Source: Blattabacterium sp. (Nauphoeta cinerea) (lineage in GTDB: Bacteria > Bacteroidota > Bacteroidia > Flavobacteriales > Blattabacteriaceae). Taken from it: DNA of 64,000 nt. Position 1 is the stretch's first letter. The number at the start of each line of letters is the position of its first letter. The position numbers and the translations under genes were made by a program. A model generated the notes under the pieces. It saw only the letters and a program-made list of their open reading frames with translations, had not been told where the DNA came from and did not search any database. The stretch covers positions 496,001-560,000 of the forward strand of contig NC_022550.1 of NCBI RefSeq assembly GCF_000471965.1. The letters are read 5' to 3'. Of this stretch, positions 38,449-48,604 are shown in pieces.

Positions 38449-38763
38449 TCATTGTATTCCCGTTTTCATTGATTTCTTGATAGGAACATTTTTTTTCACT
38501 AGTTCGGTAAAAGACTTTGCAGGTTTAAATGCCGGTATATTATGCGCAGGAATTACAATAGACATATCTTTGGATATATGACGGCCCAGTTTTTTCGCTC
38601 TATATTTAATAATAAATGATCCGAATCCTCTTAAATAAACATTTTCCCCCGACGTTAAACTTTGTTTTATTTTTTTCATAAATGTTTCTATCACCTTTTG
38701 CGTATCAACTCTCTCAGATCCAGTCTCTGATATGATTTCTGTTATTATATCTGCTTTTGTCAT
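38449..38763 (-). CDS. HU/IHF-family DNA-binding protein
   Basis: A 104-residue nucleoid protein. It begins MTKADIITEIISETG and carries the family signature region LRGFGSFIIKYRAKKLGRH, then IPAFKPAKSFTELVKK. It bends or wraps DNA. It cannot be assigned to HU or IHF by sight. It starts a reverse-strand unit with the 29-codon gene and rng, and is divergent from mutY. Confidence 0.94.
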   Translation of the reverse strand: MTKADIITEIISETGSERVDTQKVIETFMKKIKQSLTSGENVYLRGFGSFIIKYRAKKLGRHISKDMSIVIPAHNIPAFKPAKSFTELVKKNVPIKKSMKTGIQ

Positions 38764-38859
38764 GTTAAATCATTATATCGAATAACAAAATTCGATTCGG
38801 TTTCCTAAATATACCAATTTTTTATAAATAGGCATAAATTGCTTTAAAATTAAAAATAT

Positions 38860-39911
38860 ATGGATTTTTCCAAAAAAATAATAAATTGGTACAAGAAAAA
38901 TCATAGAAAACTTCCTTGGAGAAAAACTACAAATCCATATTATATATTAGTTTCAGAGTTTATGTTGCAACAAACAAGAGTTTCACAAACCATAATAAAG
39001 TCTTATTTAAATTTTATAAAAAAATTTCCAAATTTAGAAAAACTAGCTCAAGCAGAGGAGAAAGACGTATTGAAAAAGTGGGAAGGATTAGGTTATTATT
39101 CTAGAGCAAAATATTTACATTCTTTTGCTAAAAAATTAAAAAATGGAAAAAATTTTTTTCCAGTCAAATATCAAGAATTAATAAAATATAAAGGAATAGG
39201 ACCATATACAGGAGCCGCTGTCGCATCTATATGTTTTCATGAAATTATACCTGCTATTGATGGAAATGCTTGTCGAGTATTTTCCAGATATTTTGGAATA
39301 TCCAATAATATTACATCTTCCACTACAAAAAATATGTTTCGAATTATTGTTTCAAAAATCATAGATTTTGAACATCCAGGAATTTTTAATCAAGCAATTA
39401 TGGATTTAGGTTCTATTTTATGTACTCCAAAAAATCCTAAATGTTTCTTATGTCCAATTAAAAATTCTTGTTTTTCCATTCAAAATGGAACTGTACATAA
39501 ATTCCCTGTAAAAAAAATAAAAAAATTTATAAAACACAGATTTTTTTATTATATTTTTATACGTGATCGGAATAAGAATATTTGTTTAAACAAAAGATTC
39601 AATAAAGATATATGGAGGGGCCTTTATGATTTTCCTTTAATAGAATCAAAAAAAAATCTTTCAATTCATGAAATAATAGATAAAATTTGGAAAATATTTC
39701 AAATAGTTATTTATAATACTTCAATTTATAAAATTGAACACAAACTTACCCATCAAATTTTATCAATTCGATTTATTAATTGTGAAACTTTACAAGATTT
39801 AAAGAAAAATATATTATTTGATAATTTTTTTTTATACCACCTAATCAAATAGTAGAGTATCCTTTTCCTCGTCCTATTATTTTATTTTTAAAACATGAAA
39901 AAATGATTTGA
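38860..39911 (+). CDS. mutY: A/G-specific adenine glycosylase, C-terminus out of frame at a T9 run
   Basis: Removes adenine opposite 8-oxoguanine. The catalytic glutamate lies in SEFMLQQTRVSQT and the aspartate in IPAIDGNACRVF; the iron-sulfur cysteines have the spacing C-x6-C-x2-C-x5-C (CTPKNPKCFLCPIKNSC). The uninterrupted frame stops at 39852 after 330 residues (FFLYHLIK). With one more T in the run of nine at 39825-39833, it would continue IPPNQIVEYPFPRPIILF to a TGA at 39911, which is the usual MutY ending, for about 350 residues. The shift affects only the last 25 or so residues, so the catalytic core is not affected. Confidence 0.88.
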
Positions 39912-39999
39912 TGAACTCTAGCATGAATTTAAAATCCATTTTTTATCACGATAAATTTTCCATTTTATTTTATAAAAATTATTATCAAAATTTCATCTA

Positions 40000-41328
40000 T
40001 TGGAAAAAGAATCTTCGACGAATGTTTTTTTAGAAAAAACCTTCTATTTAGTTTTTTATTTTGCATTAATAATAATACTATTATTATTTTCTGCACTAAT
40101 ATCTGGATCAGAAACTGCTTTTTTTTGTATTGAAAAAAAAATTCTTGACAAAGAGAGAAAAAAAAACTCTTATAAAGGGAATATTGTATTTAAAATTTTA
40201 AAAGATAAAAAAAAGTTATTGGCAACAATATTAATATCTAATAATTTTTCTAATATTGGAATTATCATATTAAGCTCTTATTTGATAACAGAATTTTTGC
40301 AAAACAAATATTTTATTATTTATAACAAATTTCATATTCCTATTGATTTTTTTTTAGAGGTAATAGTTCTTACTTTTATTTTACTTTTATTTGGTGAAAT
40401 AATACCTAAAATATATGCTAGTAAAAATAATTTACGTTTTGCTTTTTTTATGGCAAAACCATTAATAATTCTTAGCAAAATATTAGATCCTATCAGTAAA
40501 ATCATAATTTTTATTTCAAAATTTATAGAAAAAAGAATAATAAAAAAAAAGAATTACATTTCTGTAGATCAGCTTTCAAAAGCTTTGAAAATTACGTCTT
40601 CAAATCATCAAAATATTAAAGAACGTCAGTTTTTGCAACGAATTGTTGATTTTGGAAATACAGAAACACATCAGATTATGACTCCTAGAATAGATATGTT
40701 CGCTTTAAATAGCAATATAAACTCTCATGATGTATTAGAATTGGTTCGTTATCAAGGATATTCTAGGATTCCTATTTATAAAAATAGTATTGATGACATA
40801 GAAGGAGTTCTTTTTGCTAAAGACCTCCTTCCATTTATTTATGACAATAATTTTAAATGGAATAGATTGATTCATAGTCCTTTTTTTGTTCCAGAAAAAA
40901 AAAAGATAGATGATCTTTTAAGTGATTTTAAAAAAAGAAAAATACATTTAGCTATTGTGGTCGATGAATATGGAGGAACATCCGGGTTAGTTACCCTTGA
41001 AGATGTAATTGAAGAAATAGTGGGAGATATTATTGATGAATTTGATGAAGAAGACATGTCTTATTCCAAATTAAACCAAAATAATTATTTATTTGATGGA
41101 AAAACATCTTTAATTAATTTCTATCGTATTATGGATCTTAAAGAAGAAGAGGAGATTTTTTTTGAAAATCAAAAAGGAGATGCAGATACTTTAGGAGGGT
41201 TTATTATGGAAATAAATAAAGAATTTCCCAAAAAAAAACAAAAAATAAATTTTTCAAATTATTCATTTATTATAAAAAGCATAGATCATAAAAGAATTAA
41301 AACTATAGAAGTAATAAGAAAAACATGA
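40000..41328 (+). CDS. gldE: GldE-like CNNM/CBS/CorC membrane protein
   Basis: A 442-residue protein with an N-terminal DUF21/CNNM membrane domain (about 15-190; ALISGSETAFFCIEKK), a CBS pair (TETHQIMTPRIDMFAL, then VVDEYGGTSGLVTLEDVIEEIVGDIIDE) and a C-terminal CorC/HlyC domain. In flavobacteria, mutY, ssb, gldE and gldD stand in this order. Here gldE follows mutY and ssb is absent from the gap. GldE is associated with gliding, which a symbiont does not do, so it probably has an ion-related role. The start is a TTG at 40000. Confidence 0.85.
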   Translation: MEKESSTNVFLEKTFYLVFYFALIIILLLFSALISGSETAFFCIEKKILDKERKKNSYKGNIVFKILKDKKKLLATILISNNFSNIGIIILSSYLITEFLQNKYFIIYNKFHIPIDFFLEVIVLTFILLLFGEIIPKIYASKNNLRFAFFMAKPLIILSKILDPISKIIIFISKFIEKRIIKKKNYISVDQLSKALKITSSNHQNIKERQFLQRIVDFGNTETHQIMTPRIDMFALNSNINSHDVLELVRYQGYSRIPIYKNSIDDIEGVLFAKDLLPFIYDNNFKWNRLIHSPFFVPEKKKIDDLLSDFKKRKIHLAIVVDEYGGTSGLVTLEDVIEEIVGDIIDEFDEEDMSYSKLNQNNYLFDGKTSLINFYRIMDLKEEEEIFFENQKGDADTLGGFIMEINKEFPKKKQKINFSNYSFIIKSIDHKRIKTIEVIRKT

Positions 41329-41395
41329 AGATGATGTATGTTAAAATGAAAAAAATTAAATTTATAATAATAGTTATATAATTCAAATTCATGAC

Positions 41396-42007
41396 ATGAG
41401 AAAAAATACAATTTTTTTTTCTATCATATTTATGATCATAATATTTAGCACATATTTTTTATTAAAGATATTTTTTTTATATCCATCAGAAATAAAAGCG
41501 CAGAAAGAATTGAATGATGCTCAACAGTATCTATATCAAGGAGACATAGAGAAAGCCTTAAATAGAAAAAATATTAAAAGAAATTATTTAGGATTTTTGG
41601 GGATATCTTCTAAATTTTTTTTTACTAAAGCAGGAAATATATCTAAATTTTATGCTGGAATTTGCTATTATAAATTGGGTGATTATAAAGAATCTATAAA
41701 AATAATGAAAAGTTTTTCGGCAAAAGATGAAATGATATCTTCTATAAAATACGGGATAATAGGAGATGCTTTCACTCAAATAAAAAATGAAAAGGAAGCC
41801 TTAAAAAATTACATTATAGCAGCAAATATAAGAGAAAATGAAATTACGACCCCCCTTTATTATTATAAAGCAGCATTATTAAATTTTTATATAGGAAAAT
41901 ATAAAGATTCTAAATATTTTCTAGAAAAAATAGAAAAAAAGTATCCTTTTTTTTTGTATAAAAAAAACGTAGAAAAGTATCTTATGTTTATTGACAATAA
42001 ATTATAA
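41396..42007 (+). CDS. TPR-containing membrane-anchored protein
   Basis: A 203-residue protein with one N-terminal membrane segment (about 5-28) and then tetratricopeptide-like repeats: KELNDAQQYLYQGDIEKAL, FYAGICYYKLGDYKESIKI, IGDAFTQIKNEKEAL and YYKAALLNFYIGKYKDSK. It probably holds a periplasm-facing scaffold. Bacteroidetes often have a TPR gene next to ribH, as here (3 bases between). No enzyme motif is seen. Confidence 0.8.
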   Translation: MRKNTIFFSIIFMIIIFSTYFLLKIFFLYPSEIKAQKELNDAQQYLYQGDIEKALNRKNIKRNYLGFLGISSKFFFTKAGNISKFYAGICYYKLGDYKESIKIMKSFSAKDEMISSIKYGIIGDAFTQIKNEKEALKNYIIAANIRENEITTPLYYYKAALLNFYIGKYKDSKYFLEKIEKKYPFFLYKKNVEKYLMFIDNKL

Positions 42008-42010
42008 ATT

Positions 42011-42499
42011 ATGTTTATGAAAACAGATCCTGTTTATTCATTAGATAAAAAAGAAATAAAAAATGCAAATTTAAAATTTGCTATTATTGTTTCTTTATGG
42101 AATAGTGAAATTACAAATAGGTTATATAAAGGAGCTTATAAAACTTTAATTGAGTTAGGGGTCGTAAAAGAAAAAATTAAAACTTGGGAAGTTCCTGGAA
42201 GTTATGAATTAATTTATTCTTCTAAAAAAATAGCTCATAGTTTCAATTTTGATTCAATCATTGCAATAGGCTCTCTAATACAAGGAGAAACTCCTCATTT
42301 TAAGTATTTATGTCAAGCGATTTCGCATGGAATTAAAGATATTAATATAATATATGATGTCCCTGTTATATTTTGTGTTCTTTCTGATAGGAATCAACAA
42401 CAATCTTTTGATCGATCAGGTGGAAAAAATGGAAATAAGGGAATAGAATGTGCGAAAGCAGCTATATATATGTCTTTATTTAGAAAATCTATAAAATGA
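42011..42499 (+). CDS. ribH: 6,7-dimethyl-8-ribityllumazine synthase
   Basis: Penultimate riboflavin step. The 162-residue product has the substrate motifs VSLWNSEITNRLYKGA, WEVPGSYELIYSSKKIA, AIGSLIQGETPHFKYL with the catalytic histidine region, and VPVIFCVLSDRNQQQSFDRSG. The usual T is replaced by S in VLSD. It overlaps mutL by 4 bases (ATGA). No other riboflavin gene is in the window. Confidence 0.95.
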   Translation: MFMKTDPVYSLDKKEIKNANLKFAIIVSLWNSEITNRLYKGAYKTLIELGVVKEKIKTWEVPGSYELIYSSKKIAHSFNFDSIIAIGSLIQGETPHFKYLCQAISHGIKDINIIYDVPVIFCVLSDRNQQQSFDRSGGKNGNKGIECAKAAIYMSLFRKSIK

Positions 42500-44217
42500 A
42501 AAATATTATTCAATTTTTGCCTGAAAAAGTGATTCAGCAAATAGCTGCAGGAGAGGTCATACAACGTCCTTCTTCTGTTTTAAGAGAGCTTTTGGAAAAT
42601 GCAATAGATGCAAATGCAAAAATAATTGACATATTTATCAAAGATTCAGGAAAAACATTGATTCAATTAATGGATGATGGAATAGGAATGAGTATTGATG
42701 ATGCTAAAATGAGTATTCAAAGACATACTACTTCTAAAATTAAAAAAAATGATGATATTTTCAGAATTAAAACAAAAGGATTTAGAGGAGAAGCTTTGGC
42801 TTCTATAGCGTATATTTCTCAATTAGAAATTCAAACTAAAAACAGAGAAAATGCAATAGGAATTCATCTTTTTATAGAAGAAGGAAAAATAAAAAAAGAA
42901 ATTCCTATAAATATACTTCAAGGAACAAGAATTTCTGTAAAAAATATTTTTTATAAACTTCCTGTTAGAAGACAATTTTTAAAATCTTCTAGGATAGAAT
43001 TTCAACATATTATTTATGAATTCTATAAAATTGTATTGGCACATAGAAATATAACATATCGTTTTTATCATAATAATAAAATTATTTTTTATTTTAAAAA
43101 GGCTTCTTTAATAGAAAGAATAAAGGATATTTTTATTAAAAATAAAAGGAAAAATTTAGTTCCCATTTTGATTCAAAAAAATAAAATTATTGTAAAAGGA
43201 TTTGTTAGTGTTCCAGATGTTTCTACAAAAAAAGGAGATCAATTTTTATGGGTCAATCAACGTTGTGTGACACATTTATTTTTGCATAAAAAAATTATTC
43301 ATGCTTATGATGGTTTTTTGAAAGATTTTAAGACCGCTTCTTATTTTATTTTTATTTTCCTAGATTCCAGTTTAGTAAATTGGAATATACATCCAACAAA
43401 AAAAGAAGTTAAGCTAGAAGAAGAAAAAATTATAGGTGAAATAGTTCAACAAGAAATCAAAAACGTGTTATTTTCTCAATATAAAGTAATCAACAAAGAA
43501 TTAAAAAACCATGATATTTTTTTATCTGAAAAATCACTTAAAAAAAGTTGTTTATTAAATAATTTGTATGATAAACTTTCTAATAAAGAAAAAATTATCC
43601 AACATAAAATCAATGAATTTGATTATGATACATTTAATATAAATTTTCAATTAACGAATGAGTTTTATCATTATGTTTATCATAAAACAGAAATAAAAAC
43701 ATTACAAATTAATAGAAAATATATAATTTTTGGATTCAATAATGAATATATAATACTGGTTGATCAACATAGAGCACATCAAAATATATTATTTGAATTC
43801 TTTTTAAGGAAAAAAAGCTTTGTGAGTCAACAATTTCTTTTTCCTTTAAAGATAAAACTTTTGGAAAAAGAATTTCTTTCTTTGAAGAATATCAAAAATG
43901 ATTTGATCAATTTTGGATTTCATTTATATATTTGTAATGAATTAGTTTATTTATATTCTGTTCCTGAAAATATACATCAAAATATGTTAGTCAGAATTAT
44001 TCAAAATATTGTAACATATAATTTTATCAAAGGAGAAAAAAATAATAAAAAAAAACTTATTCATATTATATCTAAATCCGCATCCATAAAATACGGCACA
44101 AAATTATATCCTGAAAAAATGGAATGTATAATTAAAGATTTATTTTCTTGTCATAATCCAAATTATACGTATTCAGGAGATCCCATATTTTTTGTATTGA
44201 GCAAAAATATTTTTTAA
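42496..44217 (+). CDS. mutL: DNA mismatch repair protein MutL
   Basis: Mismatch repair ATPase of 573 residues. GHKL motifs are present: LRELLENAIDANA, DDGIGMSIDDA and TKGFRGEALASIA. The C-terminal domain has ILVDQHRAHQNILFEFF, a variant of the DQHA-x2-E endonuclease motif, as I recall is usual in flavobacteria. MutS is not in this window. The chain is a little shorter than the typical 600-plus residues. It follows ribH with a 4-base overlap. Confidence 0.94.
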   Translation: MKNIIQFLPEKVIQQIAAGEVIQRPSSVLRELLENAIDANAKIIDIFIKDSGKTLIQLMDDGIGMSIDDAKMSIQRHTTSKIKKNDDIFRIKTKGFRGEALASIAYISQLEIQTKNRENAIGIHLFIEEGKIKKEIPINILQGTRISVKNIFYKLPVRRQFLKSSRIEFQHIIYEFYKIVLAHRNITYRFYHNNKIIFYFKKASLIERIKDIFIKNKRKNLVPILIQKNKIIVKGFVSVPDVSTKKGDQFLWVNQRCVTHLFLHKKIIHAYDGFLKDFKTASYFIFIFLDSSLVNWNIHPTKKEVKLEEEKIIGEIVQQEIKNVLFSQYKVINKELKNHDIFLSEKSLKKSCLLNNLYDKLSNKEKIIQHKINEFDYDTFNINFQLTNEFYHYVYHKTEIKTLQINRKYIIFGFNNEYIILVDQHRAHQNILFEFFLRKKSFVSQQFLFPLKIKLLEKEFLSLKNIKNDLINFGFHLYICNELVYLYSVPENIHQNMLVRIIQNIVTYNFIKGEKNNKKKLIHIISKSASIKYGTKLYPEKMECIIKDLFSCHNPNYTYSGDPIFFVLSKNIF

Positions 44218-44220
44218 AAA

Positions 44221-44919
44221 GTGAATTTTTATACAAATTTCAATTCAGATGCTGTCAAACATTTAATTAGTATTAATATACTTGTATATACAGCTACTTT
44301 TGTTTTTTCACAATATAAAATCGAAAGCATTCTTTCTTTATACCATCCTTTAGATGAACGATTTGAACTGTATCAAATTTTGACTCATATGTTTGTACAT
44401 TCTCAACGACTTTTTTTGCATATAATTTTTAATATGTTGGCTTTATTCATGTTTGGAGGACAAATAGAAACCCTATTAGGAGTCAAAAAATTTATGATTC
44501 TATATTTTTCATCAGGAATTTTAGCTGCATTATTTCAGATTATTTTTAATACTGGTGTTTTATATTACTTTGTTCAAACTTTAGATTTTTCACAAGCTAA
44601 AAAAATGTTAAATTATTTAAATGAAGAACAAAAAATCAATCTTTATAGTTCTATGTATTCTCCTATGATGGGAGCTTCTGGAGCTGTAAGCGGAATAGTA
44701 GGAGCTTTTGCTAAATTTTTTCCGGAACATAAAATTTTCATTTTACCTTTTCCTTTTCCAATAGCAGTTAGAAAAGCTTTGATAATTTTTATTTTGGGAA
44801 GTTTTATTTCTTCTATTCTTAATTTGGCTCCTGGGGTTGCACATTTTGCTCACATTGGTGGTATTTTATCTGGATATTTAATAGGAAGTATTTTTATAAA
44901 AAATGAAACTTTTTATTGA
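44221..44919 (+). CDS. Rhomboid-family intramembrane serine protease
   Basis: A 232-residue protein with about six membrane segments. The catalytic serine is in MGASGAVSGIVGAF and the histidine in HFAHIGGILSGYLIG. The N-terminal loop HSQRLFLHIIFNMLALFMFG gives the other conserved residues. The start is a GTG at 44221, three bases after mutL. Substrate unknown. Confidence 0.9.
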   Translation: MNFYTNFNSDAVKHLISINILVYTATFVFSQYKIESILSLYHPLDERFELYQILTHMFVHSQRLFLHIIFNMLALFMFGGQIETLLGVKKFMILYFSSGILAALFQIIFNTGVLYYFVQTLDFSQAKKMLNYLNEEQKINLYSSMYSPMMGASGAVSGIVGAFAKFFPEHKIFILPFPFPIAVRKALIIFILGSFISSILNLAPGVAHFAHIGGILSGYLIGSIFIKNETFY

Positions 44920-44921
44920 TT

Positions 44922-46388
44922 TTATGACTTATCGTTTTGAAACAAAAAATAAATTAAATATACAAATGAAAATAAAAAAAATAAAGATAAATAAGAATGT
45001 TTTCCGTCTATTGTTCTCATTATACGATTTCCCCTAAATTTCCAGTGAAATATATTTAAAGGATTTTCTCTATTCCAATCGATGCTCATCCATATAAATA
45101 TAGGTTTCCCTACTATATGATCTTCTGGAACAAAACCCCAATAACGAGAATCAAATGAGTTATGTCTATTATCCCCCATCATAAAATAATAATTGTTTTT
45201 TATTTTATAAAATTTTTTTGAAATTATATCGAATTTTTTAACTTTTTCATAAGTAAAAATTTCATTATAAATATGAATATTTTTTTTATCTAATTTCAAA
45301 AATTCTCCTTTTTTAGGTATGTGTAATGGACCAAAAAAATCTCTATTCCAATCAGTGTGAAATATACAATGTTCTTTAAAAGAAATAGGAAGAATATTTT
45401 TTTTTATAAAAACCATATTTTCAAATAAATTTTTTATTTGATCTGCTTTTTCTTCATTTAACATTATTTGATAAAAATATTCATCATTTTGTTCTCCGAC
45501 ATATTCAATATCTTTTATATCCATTTTATTTTTTAAATATTCTATATTTAAAGGAATATTTACCGTCTTAATCAAATAAGATTGTTGTTTTTCTGAAAAA
45601 GGTTTTTCTTTTTTATGATTCACAAATAAAATTCCTTTCCTAATATAGACTAAATCTCCTGGTAATCCTATACAACGTTTAATATAATGATCTTTTCGAT
45701 CTATTATCTTATGATTAGAATCTTTAGGAAAATTAAAAACGACTATATCGTTTCTTTGTACAGATTGAATGGAAGGAAAACGAAAATAAGGCCATTGAAA
45801 AATAGAAATATAAGATTTTATATTTCCAATGATATTATTGTGTGTAAAAGGCATAAAAATAGGTGATATAGGCATTCGTAAGCCATAATGAATTTTACTA
45901 ACTAGTATAAAATCTCCTACCAATAAAGTTTTTTCCATAGAAGAGGTGGGAATGACAAAAGGCTGAACTATATAAGTATGAGTTATAAAAGAAAAAATAA
46001 ATGCTAATAAAATTCCTATATTATCTTCTTTTTTTCTTATATTTTCAATTTTTTGAATTTGAATTTTTTTAAAAAAATTTATAATAAATATATAATCCTG
46101 CAGATAAAAAAAATAAAATAATATTTTTTTCGTTTTTTTTAAAAAATTGAAAAACAAATCCATCCACAGAATAAAAATTAACATTATACTAGTTAATGGA
46201 ATAAACAATAGAAAAATCCACCATATAGATCTTCTATAAATTTTTAAAAGAACAAAAATATTATATACAGGAATTAAAATTTTCCAAGATTTTACCCCTA
46301 ATTTTTTATAAAACCTCCATGTTCCTAAAATATGAATAACATGTTCAAAAAATAAAAAAATACCACTAAAAATAAAATATTGGAACAT
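44922..46388 (-). CDS. lepB: Signal peptidase I
   Basis: Cleaves signal peptides at the outer face of the inner membrane. The 488-residue chain is longer than E. coli LepB, as is usual in flavobacteria. The catalytic Ser is in [15 protein letters not shown], the general-base Lys in [13 protein letters not shown], and the box E region is [17 protein letters not shown] hydrophobic N-terminal region (about 1-110) and another hydrophobic segment near the C-terminus are membrane-spanning. It follows dapB in the same direction, 14 bases apart. Confidence 0.93.
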   Translation of the reverse strand: MFQYFIFSGIFLFFEHVIHILGTWRFYKKLGVKSWKILIPVYNIFVLLKIYRRSIWWIFLLFIPLTSIMLIFILWMDLFFNFLKKTKKILFYFFYLQDYIFIINFFKKIQIQKIENIRKKEDNIGILLAFIFSFITHTYIVQPFVIPTSSMEKTLLVGDFILVSKIHYGLRMPISPIFMPFTHNNIIGNIKSYISIFQWPYFRFPSIQSVQRNDIVVFNFPKDSNHKIIDRKDHYIKRCIGLPGDLVYIRKGILFVNHKKEKPFSEKQQSYLIKTVNIPLNIEYLKNKMDIKDIEYVGEQNDEYFYQIMLNEEKADQIKNLFENMVFIKKNILPISFKEHCIFHTDWNRDFFGPLHIPKKGEFLKLDKKNIHIYNEIFTYEKVKKFDIISKKFYKIKNNYYFMMGDNRHNSFDSRYWGFVPEDHIVGKPIFIWMSIDWNRENPLNIFHWKFRGNRIMRTIDGKHSYLSLFFLFSFVYLIYFLFQNDKS

Positions 46389-46402
46389 AAAAGATATTTT
46401 AT

Positions 46403-47116
46403 CTATATACCTAAAACCTCTTTCATAGAAAAAATACCTTTTTTATTTTGTATCCATTCTGCTGCAATAACAGCACCCAAAGCAAATCCAACTCTACTAT
46501 GAGCTTTATGCTGTATTTTGATGTCCTCTATTTTAGATTCATATTTTACAACGTGTATTCCTGGTACATTATTGAATCTTTTTGAAAGGATTAAAATTTT
46601 ATCTTGATCTTTTTTTTTTTTGTCCAAAATCCATGTTTTTTTCATTTTGTTATTCACTATATCCTTTGCTAAGGAAAGAGCCGTTCCACTCGGTTTATCT
46701 ATTTTTTCTTTATGGTGAATCTCTTCTATTGTTACTTCATAATCTTTAGAATATAAATGTAACAGTTTAGATAATTTTTTATTAATATCGAAAAAAATAT
46801 TCATCCCAATACTAAAATTGGAAGAATATAAAAAAGATCCATTTTTTTTTTGGCATATTTTTTTAATAACTTCAAATTTTTCCAACCATCCTGTAGTTCC
46901 ACTTACTATAGGAATATTATTTTCTATACAAATTTTTACATTGTTAAATGCAGAATGGGGTTGACTAAATTCTATTGCTACATCTGAATTTGAATCATTC
47001 AATAAATGGACAGAAGGGGTTCCATCATAACATAATGAAATTTTATGATTTCTAACTTTAGCTATTTTTTCTATAGCTTTTCCCATTTTTCCATATCCTA
47101 TTATTGCTATATTCAT
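46403..47116 (-). CDS. dapB: 4-hydroxy-tetrahydrodipicolinate reductase
   Basis: Reduces the dihydrodipicolinate precursor in lysine and diaminopimelate synthesis. The 237-residue product is of the shorter type seen in Bacteroidetes. It has the NAD(P) motif [12 protein letters not shown], the region VSGTTGW, the catalytic stretch [19 protein letters not shown] and GIHVVKYES. Its substrate comes from aspartate semialdehyde, the same branch point that feeds thrA. Confidence 0.94.
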   Translation of the reverse strand: MNIAIIGYGKMGKAIEKIAKVRNHKISLCYDGTPSVHLLNDSNSDVAIEFSQPHSAFNNVKICIENNIPIVSGTTGWLEKFEVIKKICQKKNGSFLYSSNFSIGMNIFFDINKKLSKLLHLYSKDYEVTIEEIHHKEKIDKPSGTALSLAKDIVNNKMKKTWILDKKKKDQDKILILSKRFNNVPGIHVVKYESKIEDIKIQHKAHSRVGFALGAVIAAEWIQNKKGIFSMKEVLGI

Positions 47117-47209
47117 ATTACTTTCTTTTTAATTGGAATAAAATCCATTCAAATATACCTCATATTTTTTTTTGATGAAATATCAATAAATTTTATATTT
47201 GAACATAAT

Positions 47210-47295
47210 GCCCACGTGGTGAAAATAGGTAGACACGCCACCTTGAGGGGGTGGTATCCGATTAGGATGTGCTGGTTCAAATCCAGTCGTGGGTA
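47210..47295 (+). tRNA. tRNA-Leu(GAG)
   Basis: Class II tRNA with acceptor GCCCACG paired to CGTGGGT (one G-T pair), anticodon stem CCACC/GGTGG around TTGAGGG, anticodon GAG, a long variable arm and the T-loop GGTTCAAATCC. It reads CUC and CUU codons and lies between dapB and ilvA. CCA is not encoded. Confidence 0.94.
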
Positions 47296-47309
47296 CAACT
47301 TTGTTTTTT

Positions 47310-48581
47310 TTATATAAGAATTCGGAATAAATCTGGATTTTTATTTAAATATTCAAAATGAACTTTATGTTTCTTCATTTTTCCTAGTAATCCAGAAAAC
47401 TCATTTTTATCTGATAATTCTATTCCTATCACTGCTGGTCCTTCTTCTTTAGAAGTTTTTTTGGAATATTCAAAATAGGCAATATCATCTTTGGGGCCTA
47501 AAATATTATTAACAAATTCTTTTAAAGCCCCGGCTCTTTGAGGAAATTTTACAATAAAATAATGTTTTTTTTCTTCATACAAAAGGGATCTTTCTCTTAT
47601 TTCTTCCGTTCTAGTAATATCATTATTTCCTCCACTTAAAATACAAACAATAGTTTTCCCTTTTATTTTATCAGAATAAAAATCTAAAGCGGCGATTGAA
47701 AGAGCCCCAGCTGGTTCTGCAACGATAGCTTCTAAATTATATAAATCCAAAATCGTTGTGCAAACTTTTCCTTCTGGAACAGTTATGATATCAAATAATG
47801 TTTGATTGCATATATTGAAATTCAATTCTCCCACTTTTTTAACTGAAGCTCCATCAATAAATCTATCTATCATTTTTAATTCAACGATTTTTCCTGTTTT
47901 TAAAGAACAACTCATAGAAGGAGCTCCTTCAGGCTCTACTCCTATAATTTTAGTTTTAGGACTAAATTCATGAAAATGACTTCCTACTCCAGAAGCTAAT
48001 CCTCCTCCCCCAATAGGAATAAAAATATAATCTATGTCCGAAATAGATTGTTTCAAAATCTCTACCCCAACAGTAGCTTGTCCTTCAATAATTTTAATGT
48101 CATCAAAAGGATGAATAAAAATTTTGGAATTTTTTTTACAATCTTTCATAGCTTCAAAACTAACTGCATCAAAAGTGTCTCCGATCAGAACAATTTCTAC
48201 ATACTCTTTCCCAAACATTTTTACTCTTTCTACTTTTTGTTTTGGAGTAGTGCTAGGCATGTAAATTTTTCCAGGTATTTTTAATATGTTACAAGAATAA
48301 GCGACTCCTTGTGCATGATTTCCTGCACTAGCACAAATAACTCCTTTTTTTAGTTCTAGTTCTGTATTAGATAAACTTATAATTTTGTTATAAGCTCCTC
48401 TAATTTTATATGAACGTATAATTTGTAAGTCTTCTCTTTTTAGAAAAATATTAGCTTTATATTTTTCTGATAAAAGATAATTTTTTTGTAATGGAGTTTC
48501 ATAAATAATATCTTTTAAAATATTTTGGGCTTTGACTATTTCTTTATAAGAAGGAAAATATCCTTTTAACTTATTATTCAA
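47310..48581 (-). CDS. ilvA: Threonine ammonia-lyase (biosynthetic threonine dehydratase)
   Basis: PLP enzyme making 2-oxobutanoate from threonine, the entry to isoleucine. The PLP lysine lies in IIRSYKIRGAYNKI, and the phosphate loop is IPIGGGGLASGVGS. The 423-residue chain is of the shorter kind with one C-terminal ACT-like region (KHYFIVKFPQRAGALKEF), usual in Bacteroidetes. It is the last gene of the ilv operon, 23 bases after ilvC. Its substrate comes from thrABC at the other end of the window. Confidence 0.95.
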   Translation of the reverse strand: MNNKLKGYFPSYKEIVKAQNILKDIIYETPLQKNYLLSEKYKANIFLKREDLQIIRSYKIRGAYNKIISLSNTELELKKGVICASAGNHAQGVAYSCNILKIPGKIYMPSTTPKQKVERVKMFGKEYVEIVLIGDTFDAVSFEAMKDCKKNSKIFIHPFDDIKIIEGQATVGVEILKQSISDIDYIFIPIGGGGLASGVGSHFHEFSPKTKIIGVEPEGAPSMSCSLKTGKIVELKMIDRFIDGASVKKVGELNFNICNQTLFDIITVPEGKVCTTILDLYNLEAIVAEPAGALSIAALDFYSDKIKGKTIVCILSGGNNDITRTEEIRERSLLYEEKKHYFIVKFPQRAGALKEFVNNILGPKDDIAYFEYSKKTSKEEGPAVIGIELSDKNEFSGLLGKMKKHKVHFEYLNKNPDLFRILI

Positions 48582-48604
48582 TCTTTTAAAAATAAAAATG
48601 AACT

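Noticed and set aside
42496-44217. MutL endonuclease motif looks altered (DQHRAHQ)
   Set aside because: The same variant is usual in Bacteroidetes MutL as far as I recall, so I do not treat it as loss of function.
47045-47317. Forward-strand frame of 90 codons
   Set aside because: It passes through the tRNA-Leu(GAG) gene and overlaps the dapB start; a shadow frame.
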